Shown here: positions 35,364-44,695 of the stretch, one piece after another | Position numbering within the stretch: the stretch's first letter is position 1 | How the letters are laid out: each line of letters begins with the position of its first letter | Source: Marinimicrobium agarilyticum DSM 16975 | Lineage (GTDB): Bacteria > Pseudomonadota > Gammaproteobacteria > Pseudomonadales > Cellvibrionaceae | Direction of reading: 5' to 3' | Assembly (NCBI RefSeq): GCF_000423345.1 | Contig: NZ_AUHU01000003.1 | Span: forward strand, 558,001-622,000 | DNA length: 64,000 bases | Notes under the pieces: generated by a model | The model's input: only the letters and a program-made list of their open reading frames with translations | Databases searched by the model: none | Told to the model about the DNA's origin: nothing | Position numbers and translations under genes: made by a program

Positions 35364-35855
35364 TCAGGGAACGGTCACCGCTTGCCATAGAAGCCCAAAC
35401 AGCCAAATGACCAGTGACACTGCCCCTACGACTACCAATAGCAGCAATAGTGCCGTAATCACTCCAAAAAACCGGCTGCGGTTTCGGGTTTTTCGCGGAG
35501 ACGCCTCGTAATCCTGAAGGAGTTGGACGTTGCGCCGATTGGCCCGCCAAGTGACGTCAAAAATATCCCCAATCAGCGGGATGGAGCCCAGCGTGGCATC
35601 CAGAACAACATTGATGCCCATCCGTATCAGTACCGAGCGCGGAACCCCCATCTGCGCTGCCTCTTTGAGAATATAGCACGAGAGCAACGCACTGATGCCG
35701 TCACCGACCAGCGGAACCAATCCTATTAACGGGTCGAGCCCCAGTCGGACTTGGGTGCCGGGGATGCGGACAGCGCTGTCCAGATACCAGGCCAAGCGGT
35801 CCAGCCCCCGGTTTGAACGGTTGTGAGTCGATTTGTCCGCCACTTCAATCCCCAT
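35364..35855 (-). CDS. DUF4112 membrane protein
   Basis: Encodes 163 aa from the ATG at 35855; the start is uncertain, with a TTG at 35906 possible and no clear ribosome site at either. Features are an N-terminal amphipathic region (RLAWYLDSAVRIPGTQVRLGLDPLIGLVPLVGDGISALL), a second glycine- and proline-bounded repeat (LDATLGSIPLIGDIFDVTWRANRRN) and a C-terminal membrane helix (ALLLLLVVVGAVSLVIWLFG). This matches DUF4112, whose function is unknown. It pairs with the Pmp3-like gene downstream. Confidence 0.85.
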   Translation of the reverse strand: MGIEVADKSTHNRSNRGLDRLAWYLDSAVRIPGTQVRLGLDPLIGLVPLVGDGISALLSCYILKEAAQMGVPRSVLIRMGINVVLDATLGSIPLIGDIFDVTWRANRRNVQLLQDYEASPRKTRNRSRFFGVITALLLLLVVVGAVSLVIWLFGLLWQAVTVP

Positions 35856-36123
35856 CGTTGTCACTTGTGATAGCGAAACTATGGGGGTGCGACGCACGGG
35901 AATCAAGTGTTGTCAGATGGACCGAAGGGTGGGGCCGAACCGCGTATGACAACAAATGTTTATGACGCACTCGTGACAGGCGGCCGTAAAAACGCGGAAA
36001 GATAAAAATAAATATTTTTGTGTCCCCCTTTTTAGCCCCTTTGTCTCTAGGTAGCCAGAACTGCCAAAACCCGGGCCCGGTTTTTAGCAGCACCTGTCCA
36101 TTAGAAGCAATATTGGGGTACAC

Positions 36124-38736
36124 ATGAAACATCCATATTTGAGAAAAAGCCTACTGGCTCTGTGTGTGGCAAGCGCGGGCGCCTCGGCGCAAGAGGCGGC
36201 TTCCACCGATATGCTGGAAGAGATTGTTGTCCGGGGCAGCTTTTCGCAAAGCTTACAGTCCGCCATTGATACCAAGCGCAACGCCGACAGTGTGGTTGAT
36301 GCCATTATCGCGGAAGACATTGGTAACTTTCCCGCGCAGAACATTGCCGAAGCGCTTCAGAGAGTCACAGGCGTTTCCATTGTTCGGGACCGCGGTGAAG
36401 GGGTTTATGTTCGAGTGCGTGGTTTGGGCTCCAACTTTCAGGTCACAACGCTCAACGGCAGAACAATGGCAGTGAATGAAAACGTGCGCACCTCCGGTCA
36501 ATTTGGCCGGCAGTTTCGATTTGACACCTTGCCGGCGGAGCTGGTGTCCAGCGTTGAGGTCATAAAAAGCCCAACCGCGGATATGGACGAAGGCGCCATC
36601 GGCGGTACCGTCAACGTGAAAACCTTCCGTCCCCTGAATATCGGGGAAGACAAAGTCGCGGTTTCAGCCCAGGCCAGTCACTCGGAACTTGCTGAGCAGA
36701 CCGACCCCAGACTTTCCGGCCTGGCCAGTTGGACCAATGATGACAAGAGCTTCGGTGTTCTGGTGTCCGGTGCCTACGCCGAGCGAAGTGTTCGCCAGGA
36801 CCGCTCCCTGAATTTCGGCTGGACCGAAATTCCGGAAGGAGTCGGTACCGATGGTGATGGATCCGCCGACACCGGCGCCATCATTACCCCTGGAGGCATT
36901 CGGCCGACACTGGAGTTTGAAGATCGTGAACGTCTGGGCCTGGGCACGGCGGTTCAGTGGCGCCCGGCGGATAATGTCGATATTAACCTGGACGTGCTCT
37001 ACGTTGATCAGAACGTTAATTATGACGAGTTTACCTACAGCGCCGACTACAACTATGATGAGCTGGTTCCCGGGTCAGCGGTTATTCGTGATGGTGCGCT
37101 GGTCGGTGGCGCCACCGAAAACGGCTCAGTGCAAATCGGTCGAGAAAGTTCGGGGATTCATGATGAAAACCTGGCTGTCGGTCTCAACGGTGAGTGGCTA
37201 CTCGATAGCTGGACACTGTCTGCCGACCTGTTCCGCTCCGTCGCCGATAGCGAAGATGCCGACCCGATTCGCCGCACCCGCTTTCGTCGTACCGAAGGCA
37301 TTGCGCTTGAGTTCCTTTTTCCGAAAGTGGATGGCGAATCCGTGCCGAGCATTGCCTATAACAATACGGACTTGAACACTCCGTCAGAGTGGCCTGGGCG
37401 TCGACTGGAGTGGCGTACGATTCGGGCCGAGGATGAAGAGCAGTTTGTTCAGTTTGATGCTCGTCGCGATCTTGACTGGGGCGGTTTCACCGGCTTTGCT
37501 GCCGGCGTCAAACTGCGCGAGCGCTCGCGCGACTATTTCCGTCGGGACATCCGCCTGTACGAAGGGATCGAAGGAGTCACGTTTGATGATAGCTATTTTA
37601 CGGACTTCCCCGTCGACGACTTCCTGGGGGACGCCTCTGGCAGTTTCCCCCAGAAGTGGCTGATTCCTGACGAAACGCGTTTCTGGGAGAATTTCCCCAG
37701 CGCCGATCAACTGGACGAGCCGTTGACCAACGGGGATCTTCGCAACTCCTATCAGATCGACGAGAGCATCAACGCGGCCTATGCGATGCTGGACCTGGAT
37801 ACTGAAGCCGGTGGCATGATCCTGAGGGGCAATGTCGGGGTGCGTGTCTCACAAACAGAGCAGACCTCCAGTGGCTACGCGTCGGTCGATGGTGAAGCAC
37901 AACCGGTCAGCTTCACCAGTGACTACACCAACGTTCTGCCCTCCGCTAACCTTGCGCTGGATATCACCGATTCGGTGACGACTCGGCTCTCGGCCGCCAA
38001 AGTCATTACCCGTGCGGATTTGCAGGATATGGCTCCACGATTGACCTTCAACTCCGGAGACATTTTGACCGCTACCGGTGGCAATCCGAATCTGGAGCCG
38101 TTCGAAGCCTGGCAGTACGACGCCACGTTGGAATGGTACCCGAACGAGGTGACTGCGTTGACCGCGGGGCTTTTCTACAAAGATATTTCCACATTCATTC
38201 AGACGCAAATGTCCGACTTGGCGTTCAACGGTGAAGTCTATCGCCTGACCTCTAAGGTGAACGGGTCCAATGCCGACGTGTCCGGGTTGGAGCTGGCCTA
38301 TCAACAGGTGTTCGAAAGTTTACCCGAACCGCTGGATGGTCTCGGGGTGCAGGCCAACTATACTTACACTGACTCCAACGCGACTTACGTAGACGGGGAC
38401 GAGACCATTGAGGGTGACCTTGAGGACGTGGCCAAAAACAGCTACAACCTGACGATCTTTTATGAAAAAGGCCCCTTCGCACTGCGTTTCAGTTATAGCT
38501 GGCGTGATGGTGTTCTGAACCAGATTGGAACCAACTCCCTTTCGACAGAGAATAAGGACGAGTTCGGCTCCCTGGATTTCAGCAGCTCCTTTGCGTTCAA
38601 CGACGCGGTGGAGGTGTACCTGGAAGGCATCAATATTACTGGTGAAGTTCAGCAGGAGTTTGTAGATGGCGATGAATTCAGGAGCTACACCGATTACGGC
38701 CGTACTTTCTCTCTGGGCGTCAGGGCAACATTTTAA
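36124..38736 (+). CDS. TonB-dependent receptor, phosphorus-locus copy 1
   Basis: Encodes 870 aa from ATG 36124. A short signal peptide (to ASAQ) precedes a TonB-box-like LEEIVVRGSFSQSL and a plug with IAEALQRVTGVSIVRDRGEGV, VRVRGLGSNFQVTTLNGR and LPAELVSSVEVIKSPTADMD, then a beta-barrel ending in GVRATF. The plug shares the RDRGE, LNG and NEN(V/T)RTS segments with the STN-containing receptor at 41829-44678, so the two are paralogues flanking the PhoX and phosphatase-lectin genes. Likely substrate is a phosphorus- or metal-bearing compound, inferred from the neighbours only. The upstream gap (35856-36123) has a 16-bp A/T palindrome at 36004-36019. Confidence 0.92.
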   Translation: MKHPYLRKSLLALCVASAGASAQEAASTDMLEEIVVRGSFSQSLQSAIDTKRNADSVVDAIIAEDIGNFPAQNIAEALQRVTGVSIVRDRGEGVYVRVRGLGSNFQVTTLNGRTMAVNENVRTSGQFGRQFRFDTLPAELVSSVEVIKSPTADMDEGAIGGTVNVKTFRPLNIGEDKVAVSAQASHSELAEQTDPRLSGLASWTNDDKSFGVLVSGAYAERSVRQDRSLNFGWTEIPEGVGTDGDGSADTGAIITPGGIRPTLEFEDRERLGLGTAVQWRPADNVDINLDVLYVDQNVNYDEFTYSADYNYDELVPGSAVIRDGALVGGATENGSVQIGRESSGIHDENLAVGLNGEWLLDSWTLSADLFRSVADSEDADPIRRTRFRRTEGIALEFLFPKVDGESVPSIAYNNTDLNTPSEWPGRRLEWRTIRAEDEEQFVQFDARRDLDWGGFTGFAAGVKLRERSRDYFRRDIRLYEGIEGVTFDDSYFTDFPVDDFLGDASGSFPQKWLIPDETRFWENFPSADQLDEPLTNGDLRNSYQIDESINAAYAMLDLDTEAGGMILRGNVGVRVSQTEQTSSGYASVDGEAQPVSFTSDYTNVLPSANLALDITDSVTTRLSAAKVITRADLQDMAPRLTFNSGDILTATGGNPNLEPFEAWQYDATLEWYPNEVTALTAGLFYKDISTFIQTQMSDLAFNGEVYRLTSKVNGSNADVSGLELAYQQVFESLPEPLDGLGVQANYTYTDSNATYVDGDETIEGDLEDVAKNSYNLTIFYEKGPFALRFSYSWRDGVLNQIGTNSLSTENKDEFGSLDFSSSFAFNDAVEVYLEGINITGEVQQEFVDGDEFRSYTDYGRTFSLGVRATF

Positions 38737-38811
38737 CGGTGGGAGTTTAGACCGAAGCCCCGTAACGACAGCAGACTCTCCTAGGACCTCTGTGTGAGCT
38801 GTCCTCTCTTT

Positions 38812-38845
38812 GGCCGCATTCGGATGAATGCGGCCCTTTTTATTT
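38812..38845 (+). terminator. Intrinsic terminator after the receptor
   Basis: GGCCGCATT (38812-38820) pairs with AATGCGGCC (38827-38835) and is followed by a T-rich run. It separates the receptor from the PhoX-like gene. Confidence 0.92.
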
Positions 38846-38856
38846 TGAGGTGAACG

Positions 38857-40311
38857 ATGAAAGTATCAAGACGTCACTTTTTGCGAAACGCCAGTGCGGC
38901 CGCAGTGGCATTTGGTGGGCTGGCCAGCCCCTGGGTTCGATCCCAGGTGTATGCGGTGGACCCAGAGTATGGCGTAGACCCGTTTGGGCAGCTGGTCAGA
39001 GATCCGGCCGGTTTGCTAAACCTACCGCCCGGTTTTAGTTATCGCCTTCTGTCTCGCACTGGCGATCGAATGAGTGATGGGCTAATCACGCCCAGCGCGC
39101 CGGACGGTATGGCGGCCTTCCCCGTCCCCGGGCGGAAACACAAAAGCTTTTTGGTGCGCAACCACGAGCTTGATTCTCTAGGCGCCGAGGTGGACGCCTT
39201 TGGCGGTGACCTCAATCGGGCCAGAAAACACGTCGGAGAAAAAGCGTTCGACCGTTTTCAAGCAGGGTTGCCCGTCAATGGGGGCACCACGACACTGGTG
39301 TTTGACCACCAGACGGGTACGCTTGAGCGGTCTCACTTGAGTCTTATCGGAACAGCACGCAACTGTGCCGGTGGTCCGACTCCCTGGGGTTCCTGGTTGA
39401 GCTGCGAGGAAACACTTGTGGGTGAGGGGCAAGGTTTTGGCCGCGAGCACGGCTATGTGTTTGAGGTTCCCGCCACCGCGACCGGCCTTGTCGACCCCAT
39501 TCCTTTAACCGATATGGGTCGTTTCACGCATGAGGCGGCGGCTGTGGATAGTGAATCCGGGGTCATCTATATGACAGAGGATTATGATCACGCCTTATTT
39601 TATCGTTTCCTTCCCAATGAGCCCCAGCGGCTGGTGGCCGGAGGTAGGCTGCAGGCGCTGGTGATTGAGGGCTGGCCCTCGGCGCTGACGCGAAACTGGC
39701 CGGAGGACGTCGGTGACCAGAGCGCTCGCCCGGTGTCCATTGGCGAGAGTTTCCGGTGTCGCTGGATGGACCTGGAGGATGTGACCTCTCCCGATGGTGA
39801 CTTGAGTATTCGGGGCGCCGACGAGGGAGCCGCCCGTTTTTCCCGCTGTGAGGGGGTTGCCTCTGCACGCCGAACCGACGGGCAGCGGGAAATCTTCTTC
39901 GCCGCTACCGGGGGTGGGCCCAAACACATCGGTCAGATCTGGCGCTACCGGCCGAGCCCCGACGAAGGCACCCGCCGGGAAAAGGAAAATCCGGGCGAGC
40001 TGACGCTGATGTATGAAAGCCGGGACCGGTCCCTGATGGAGTCCTGCGATAATTTGGCCATCGCGCCTTGGGGCGATCTGATTATCTGTGAAGACAGTTA
40101 CTCTGACCAACCGGACATGGTGAATTACATTCGAGGCATGACCCCTCAGGGGCGTGTCTACACGCTCGCCATGAACGCCCACCCGGATAAGGGCGAGTTT
40201 TGTGGCGCCTGCTTTTCGCCGGATGGCAGCACGCTTTTTGTGAACATCCAACGCCCGGGGTTCACCCTGGCGGTAACCGGGCCGTGGCATCGGGTCCGTC
40301 CGAGTGCTTGA
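38857..40311 (+). CDS. Tat-exported PhoX-like protein (DUF839 alkaline phosphatase family)
   Basis: Encodes 484 aa. The start MKVSRRHFLRNASAAAVAFGG is a twin-arginine signal (SRRHFLR), as in PhoX, a calcium- and iron-dependent periplasmic alkaline phosphatase. The body has propeller-like segments with GTARNCAGGPTPWGSWLSCEET, TDMGRFTHEAAAVDSESGVIYMTEDY and CDNLAIAPWGDLIICEDS, all typical of PF05787. Length is shorter than some PhoX but in range. It likely releases phosphate from organic esters in the periplasm. Start has GAGG upstream. Confidence 0.9.
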   Translation: MKVSRRHFLRNASAAAVAFGGLASPWVRSQVYAVDPEYGVDPFGQLVRDPAGLLNLPPGFSYRLLSRTGDRMSDGLITPSAPDGMAAFPVPGRKHKSFLVRNHELDSLGAEVDAFGGDLNRARKHVGEKAFDRFQAGLPVNGGTTTLVFDHQTGTLERSHLSLIGTARNCAGGPTPWGSWLSCEETLVGEGQGFGREHGYVFEVPATATGLVDPIPLTDMGRFTHEAAAVDSESGVIYMTEDYDHALFYRFLPNEPQRLVAGGRLQALVIEGWPSALTRNWPEDVGDQSARPVSIGESFRCRWMDLEDVTSPDGDLSIRGADEGAARFSRCEGVASARRTDGQREIFFAATGGGPKHIGQIWRYRPSPDEGTRREKENPGELTLMYESRDRSLMESCDNLAIAPWGDLIICEDSYSDQPDMVNYIRGMTPQGRVYTLAMNAHPDKGEFCGACFSPDGSTLFVNIQRPGFTLAVTGPWHRVRPSA

Positions 40312-40479
40312 CTCACGAACCCAGCGAAGGCGTCCGCTCCGGAATATAATTCGTCACAAAAACGCCACGTAAAGTTCATGCGTTTCCCTGTCCCTTAAAA
40401 GCGGTTTCAAGACTCTTATGAATGTCTGCTGAGGTTTTCAGACGCTGCACTACCTTCCCATTATCATAGGAGATCTTTT

Positions 40480-41778
40480 GTGAATCGTTTTTTAGGGGTT
40501 GTTATGGCGTTGGCGTTCAGCGCCCACGTCGACGCCGGTGAGGCGCTCAGCGTTCTTACTTACAATGTGGCGGGCTTGCCGGATGCGTTCAGTTCCGCAA
40601 GCCCAGCGACCAATACCGAAAAAATCAGTCCGTTGTTGAACGGCTACGATATCGTTCTGGTTCAGGAAGATTTCAGTTACCACAGTGACCTGGTTGGCCA
40701 GCTGAACCATTCCTATCAATCACCGCACTCGGGCGATATTGCCCTGGGCGATGGCATGAACCGATTCGCCTTCACCGATGTGACGGACTTTACCCGAGTG
40801 CAGTGGGATGACTGTCACGGTGTGTTTGATGACGGCACCGATTGTCTGACTCCCAAGGGGTACTCCTTTTCACGAATGACGTTGGATAACGGTGCCGTTG
40901 TCGATGTATACAATCTGCATGCGGATGCGGCCGTGGATGCACAGTCCAATGCGGCGCGAGCAAGCAATCTGATGCAGTTGCTGGCTGCGATCGAGACAGT
41001 TTCCGCTGGCCATGCCGTGGTTGTGGCGGGGGATACCAACTCCCGCTATACCCGCTCCCCCGACAAACTGCATGCATTCATTGCGGCGGGTTTCACCGAT
41101 GTGTGGGTGGCGACCGCGCGCGGCGAAAACTACCCGGAAAGTGGTGATCCCGCACTCACCGACTGCTCGAACCCGAACAGCGGTAACTGTGAGCGAGTGG
41201 ATAAAATTCTGTTCCGCAGCTCGCCCGCTGTGCGGCTGTCTTTGGCTCAGGCGCAAGTGCCGGCCGAGTTTGTGGACGAGAACGGCGATCCACTGTCAGA
41301 TCACGACCCCGTGGCCGCATTGTTCGATGTAAGCTTTGATAATGGCTTGAGCCTGACTGAAACGGTGGGTGGACCTCACGGTCGTTTCTTCAACGACTTG
41401 GAGGTACTCCATAACAACGGTTACCCGAGCGTGCAAAGTGTCACCGTTCGGGCCGGAAGCCGTGTAGACGGGTTGGCCTTCGGTTACCGCAATGGCTTGA
41501 CGCTCAGTCACGGCGGAACCGGTGGTTCGGTGCAGGCCATGACATTGGCCGAGGGTGAGTATCTTGAGCAGGTAACGGCCTGTCAGGCGAAACACAACGG
41601 GCATACCCGGGTATTTTATCTGTCTTTGACAACCAATATGGGCCAAAGCTTGGCGGCAGGAAGCTACCAGGGAACCTGCCGAACGCTAACCGCACCCGCC
41701 GGTTCGGGATTTATCGGCACCTATGGTCGTTCGGGCGATGAGATAGACCGAGTCGGACTGGTGGCTCGGGAGCAGTAA
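40480..41778 (+). CDS. Secreted endonuclease/exonuclease/phosphatase-fold enzyme with C-terminal jacalin-like lectin
   Basis: Encodes 432 aa from GTG 40480 (AGGAG 7 bases upstream). A short signal peptide precedes an EEP (DNase I/sphingomyelinase) domain with the full catalytic set: LTYNVAGLP (Asn), LVQEDF (Glu), YNLHADA (His), AGDTNSR (Asp, Asn) and SDHDPV (Asp-His). From about residue 292 the protein has a jacalin-type lectin domain: [60 protein letters not shown] and [15 protein letters not shown]. The pairing suggests binding of a sugar surface while cutting nucleic acid or a phospholipid head group. Substrate not proven. Confidence 0.82.
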   Translation: MNRFLGVVMALAFSAHVDAGEALSVLTYNVAGLPDAFSSASPATNTEKISPLLNGYDIVLVQEDFSYHSDLVGQLNHSYQSPHSGDIALGDGMNRFAFTDVTDFTRVQWDDCHGVFDDGTDCLTPKGYSFSRMTLDNGAVVDVYNLHADAAVDAQSNAARASNLMQLLAAIETVSAGHAVVVAGDTNSRYTRSPDKLHAFIAAGFTDVWVATARGENYPESGDPALTDCSNPNSGNCERVDKILFRSSPAVRLSLAQAQVPAEFVDENGDPLSDHDPVAALFDVSFDNGLSLTETVGGPHGRFFNDLEVLHNNGYPSVQSVTVRAGSRVDGLAFGYRNGLTLSHGGTGGSVQAMTLAEGEYLEQVTACQAKHNGHTRVFYLSLTTNMGQSLAAGSYQGTCRTLTAPAGSGFIGTYGRSGDEIDRVGLVAREQ

Positions 41779-41784
41779 CCCGAA

Positions 41785-41814
41785 GAAAAAGGGGCGGTCT
41801 TTCACGGCCGCTCC
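41785..41814 (-). terminator. Terminator for the STN receptor (minus strand)
   Basis: On the minus strand a 7-bp stem (41808-41814 with 41791-41797, one G-T pair) is followed by a T run (A run 41786-41790 on plus). It lies between the convergent EEP-lectin gene and the receptor. Confidence 0.65.
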
Positions 41815-41828
41815 TCGGTGCCAGCCCG

Positions 41829-44678
41829 TTACTGCAAGTAGGCTTTCATGCCGAGCAGAAAGGTTCGGCCATAGTAGGTATAGCCCGCAAACTCGCTGCC
41901 GGCGACGGACTCCCACTCCGCTGCGTTGGTCAGGTTGATCCCCTCAAGGGTCATGCTCACACCGTCCGACAGGTGATAGGCGAATTGTGCATCGAGCGTG
42001 CCAAACGCATTGCTATCATGAGAAGCGAGGGTGGCGGTGCCCACGTTTTTCAGAACCCGGTCGCGCCAGTTGTAGTGAGCCCGAACGCCGAATCGCCGGG
42101 TTTCATAGACCAGCCCCAGGTTTATGGTCCGACCGGAGACATCGGCAAGGTCATCAGTGACGCTTTGACCATCAAGTCGGTAGTGCGCCCGCGAGTCGGT
42201 GAGCGTCACGTTGGCCTGTAAACCCAGTTCTCCCGAAAGCGGGGAAGGCAATGGCAGCATGTGCTGGAAGTCGAATTCCAGGCCTTGAACTCTGGCTCGT
42301 GCGCCGTTGCTTTTTGTGGTCAGCTCATAAGGCGTTCCATCAAGCTCAATGTTCAAAATATCGTTTTGAATAAAGTCGTCAAGATCGGTCCAAAATGCCC
42401 CGGCGCTGAAAAGGCTCTTCGGAGCGAAGTACCACTCCCAGGCCAGGTTGGTCTGCCAGGCCAGGGTAGGGGCCAACAAGGGGTTCCCGCCTACAGCGGT
42501 ATGTTCGTCCCCGGAGTTGAGGGTCAGCCTTGGCGCCAGGTCTTGAAGGTCCGGTCGGTTCATGGTGCGGGCCAGAGCAAACCGCCACTGATGGTTCGTT
42601 GAGACTTGGTATGCCATATTGAGGGCGGGCAACCAGTGTCCGTAGCGGCTCTGGGCGGAGACCGGATCTGGAGGTTCTGAGTCCCCTCTGCCGCGATAAC
42701 CGAAGGTGCGCTGCCGGGTGAGTGCATAGCGCAGGCCGATGTCTCCTCGCCATGGCGCTTGCTCCCAGTGGAGTTGTGAATAAAGGGCACTGACGGCTTC
42801 CTGAACCTGGTAGGAGTTCTGTTTGTCCTCGGCTGAAGGGGGGCGCTTTGCCAGCGCTTGAGTGTCCACCGCCGCCCAGAAAGCTGATTCGTCCGGGACC
42901 CACCATTGACGGGGAAGGCGTCCGGCGTCGCGGGTGAGGAAGTCGTCCACGGGCAATGGTTGGAAATGGCCCAGCGGAAAGTAGCGCCCATCGATGCCTT
43001 CGGTGATCAGCGCGTCTCGTCGCTGATAATCACGGCGGCGCTCCCGCCACTGCAGCCCGGTCTCCCACTGGGTAACCGCCCTGTTCTCGAACTGTCGAAG
43101 GGCGCTTAGCCCGACACTGGAGTAAGAGTCTTCGGAGTCGATCTCGCGCCATTCCAGGCGGCGCCCAGGGAAACGGGTCGGTGTGTCGAGCGTATCATCC
43201 AGCGAATCGATGGACGGTAGCCGGTTGGCATCGTTTTCAAAATACCGAAATGCGAAGGAAACGTCGTCTTCCCGGCGAAGGCGTGTTCGTCGTATTGGCT
43301 CGCTATTGTAGCTTCGGGTATCGGACTGAGTCAGACGGGCCTGCCATCGCCATGGACCACCGGTGTGCCGCAGTGCGAGGCTGTGTGCCTCAAAGCGGTC
43401 GGTCAGCTCCGTGGACTCGGTACCAATCTGGGATGATCCCGTTTCGGTGCGCCCGGCAACGAGAGCCTGTCGCCGCCATTCGATGCTTGCGAGGTCCAAC
43501 TGGGTCGGGTCGTAGTCAGCGCTATAGCTGTATTCCCGGTAGCCGATGCGCTGGCCGAGGGCGAACGAATTGAGGTCGATTTCGGTGTGCTCCCCCAGCC
43601 GCCACTGCACGGCGGCGTTCAACCCGAGTCGTCGACGGTGCTCCAGTTCCAGTGTGGGCCGAACGCTGCCGGGCGAGAGGCTGTTGGCGGGAGGTGCTTC
43701 TGCATCTGTCGTCTCCGGCGTCAGTGAATACCACCGAAAGTTCAGCGCCCGATCCTGGCGTAGATGGCGCTCGCTGTAGCTCGCCCCCAGTAAAACACCC
43801 AGCGTTTGCTCGGCGTTGTGCCATGAGCCAATCAGGGAGGCGCGAGGGTCTTGTCGGTCAGCCAACTCTGAGTGGCTTATCGCCGTGGTGACATTCAGCG
43901 CCGGGGCGTCCAGCGCCAGCGGTTGGAATGTTTCGAGGTTCACACTGCCGCCGATGGCCCCTTCGGTATCGCTGGCCTGGGGTGATTTTCTCACCGTCAG
44001 ACCGGCAATGAGTTCCGCCGGCAAAGTATCGTAGTGAAAGCGTCTCCCGTACTGTTCGGAAGTGCGAGTGTTCTCGTTGCTCGCGATCGGCGCACCGTTT
44101 AATGTGAGGGTGTTGAATTGTGTGGGCAACCCTCGAATACTGATGAACAGCGCTTCTCCCCGATCCCGAACGACAGAGACGCCGGGGCTGCGTTTGATCG
44201 CCTCCGCCACATTGAGCGCGGGGAATTCGCCGATTCGTTCGGCCAGTATGATGTCTTGATGTCGGCTGGCCTGTCGTTCCTGTTGTAAGGCGCGGCCCAA
44301 TGCATCGGAATAGCGTCCGACGACCAAGAGCTCGTTCAAGGTCGGAGTGGCTTCGGGCTTTGCCGTGGCTGGCGCGGGTTGGGGGAGGATCAGCCAGCCG
44401 TCCCCAGTGGCCTGAGCGGTGAGTCTGGTGTCGGCCAGCAGCTGATTCAGCGCTTCTTCCAGTGACAACTCGCCTTGCAGTGCTGTGGAGCGTGTGCCCC
44501 GAACGGCGTCGGGTTTGAAAATGACCGGTCGCTCCGTGACTCGGGAAAAAGCGGAGAGGGCGTCAGCGAGAGGCTGGGCCGGTATGTCAAAGCGCTCCGC
44601 CCGGGCCACGAAGGGGGCGAGTGAGCACAGCACTCCCAAGCACAGGACGAGGCGATGGACTGCTCGGGCGGTAGACAT
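41829..44678 (-). CDS. TonB-dependent receptor with STN signalling domain, phosphorus-locus copy 2
   Basis: Encodes 949 aa from ATG 44678, chosen because GGAGG lies 7 bases upstream. After a signal peptide, an STN (secretin/TonB N-terminal) domain (about 30-110: FDIPAQPLADALSAFSRVTERPV) provides the N-terminal signalling segment found in FecA-type transducers that talk to FecR across the periplasm. Plug and barrel follow (LTLNGAPIASNENTRTS, DTEGAIGGSVNLETF). It is a paralogue of the receptor at 36124, which has no STN. With FecR and the sigma factor upstream it should both import a ligand and signal its presence. Start overlap with FecR was rejected. Confidence 0.93.
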   Translation of the reverse strand: MSTARAVHRLVLCLGVLCSLAPFVARAERFDIPAQPLADALSAFSRVTERPVIFKPDAVRGTRSTALQGELSLEEALNQLLADTRLTAQATGDGWLILPQPAPATAKPEATPTLNELLVVGRYSDALGRALQQERQASRHQDIILAERIGEFPALNVAEAIKRSPGVSVVRDRGEALFISIRGLPTQFNTLTLNGAPIASNENTRTSEQYGRRFHYDTLPAELIAGLTVRKSPQASDTEGAIGGSVNLETFQPLALDAPALNVTTAISHSELADRQDPRASLIGSWHNAEQTLGVLLGASYSERHLRQDRALNFRWYSLTPETTDAEAPPANSLSPGSVRPTLELEHRRRLGLNAAVQWRLGEHTEIDLNSFALGQRIGYREYSYSADYDPTQLDLASIEWRRQALVAGRTETGSSQIGTESTELTDRFEAHSLALRHTGGPWRWQARLTQSDTRSYNSEPIRRTRLRREDDVSFAFRYFENDANRLPSIDSLDDTLDTPTRFPGRRLEWREIDSEDSYSSVGLSALRQFENRAVTQWETGLQWRERRRDYQRRDALITEGIDGRYFPLGHFQPLPVDDFLTRDAGRLPRQWWVPDESAFWAAVDTQALAKRPPSAEDKQNSYQVQEAVSALYSQLHWEQAPWRGDIGLRYALTRQRTFGYRGRGDSEPPDPVSAQSRYGHWLPALNMAYQVSTNHQWRFALARTMNRPDLQDLAPRLTLNSGDEHTAVGGNPLLAPTLAWQTNLAWEWYFAPKSLFSAGAFWTDLDDFIQNDILNIELDGTPYELTTKSNGARARVQGLEFDFQHMLPLPSPLSGELGLQANVTLTDSRAHYRLDGQSVTDDLADVSGRTINLGLVYETRRFGVRAHYNWRDRVLKNVGTATLASHDSNAFGTLDAQFAYHLSDGVSMTLEGINLTNAAEWESVAGSEFAGYTYYGRTFLLGMKAYLQ

Positions 44679-44695
44679 CACCCAGCCTCCCGGCA

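Noticed and set aside
35940-35985. Minus-strand CTGTCAC / GCGTCAT repeats resembling a Pho box
   Set aside because: Only two degenerate units, spacer not A/T-rich, and the orientation points toward the DUF4112 gene, not the phosphorus-related receptor.
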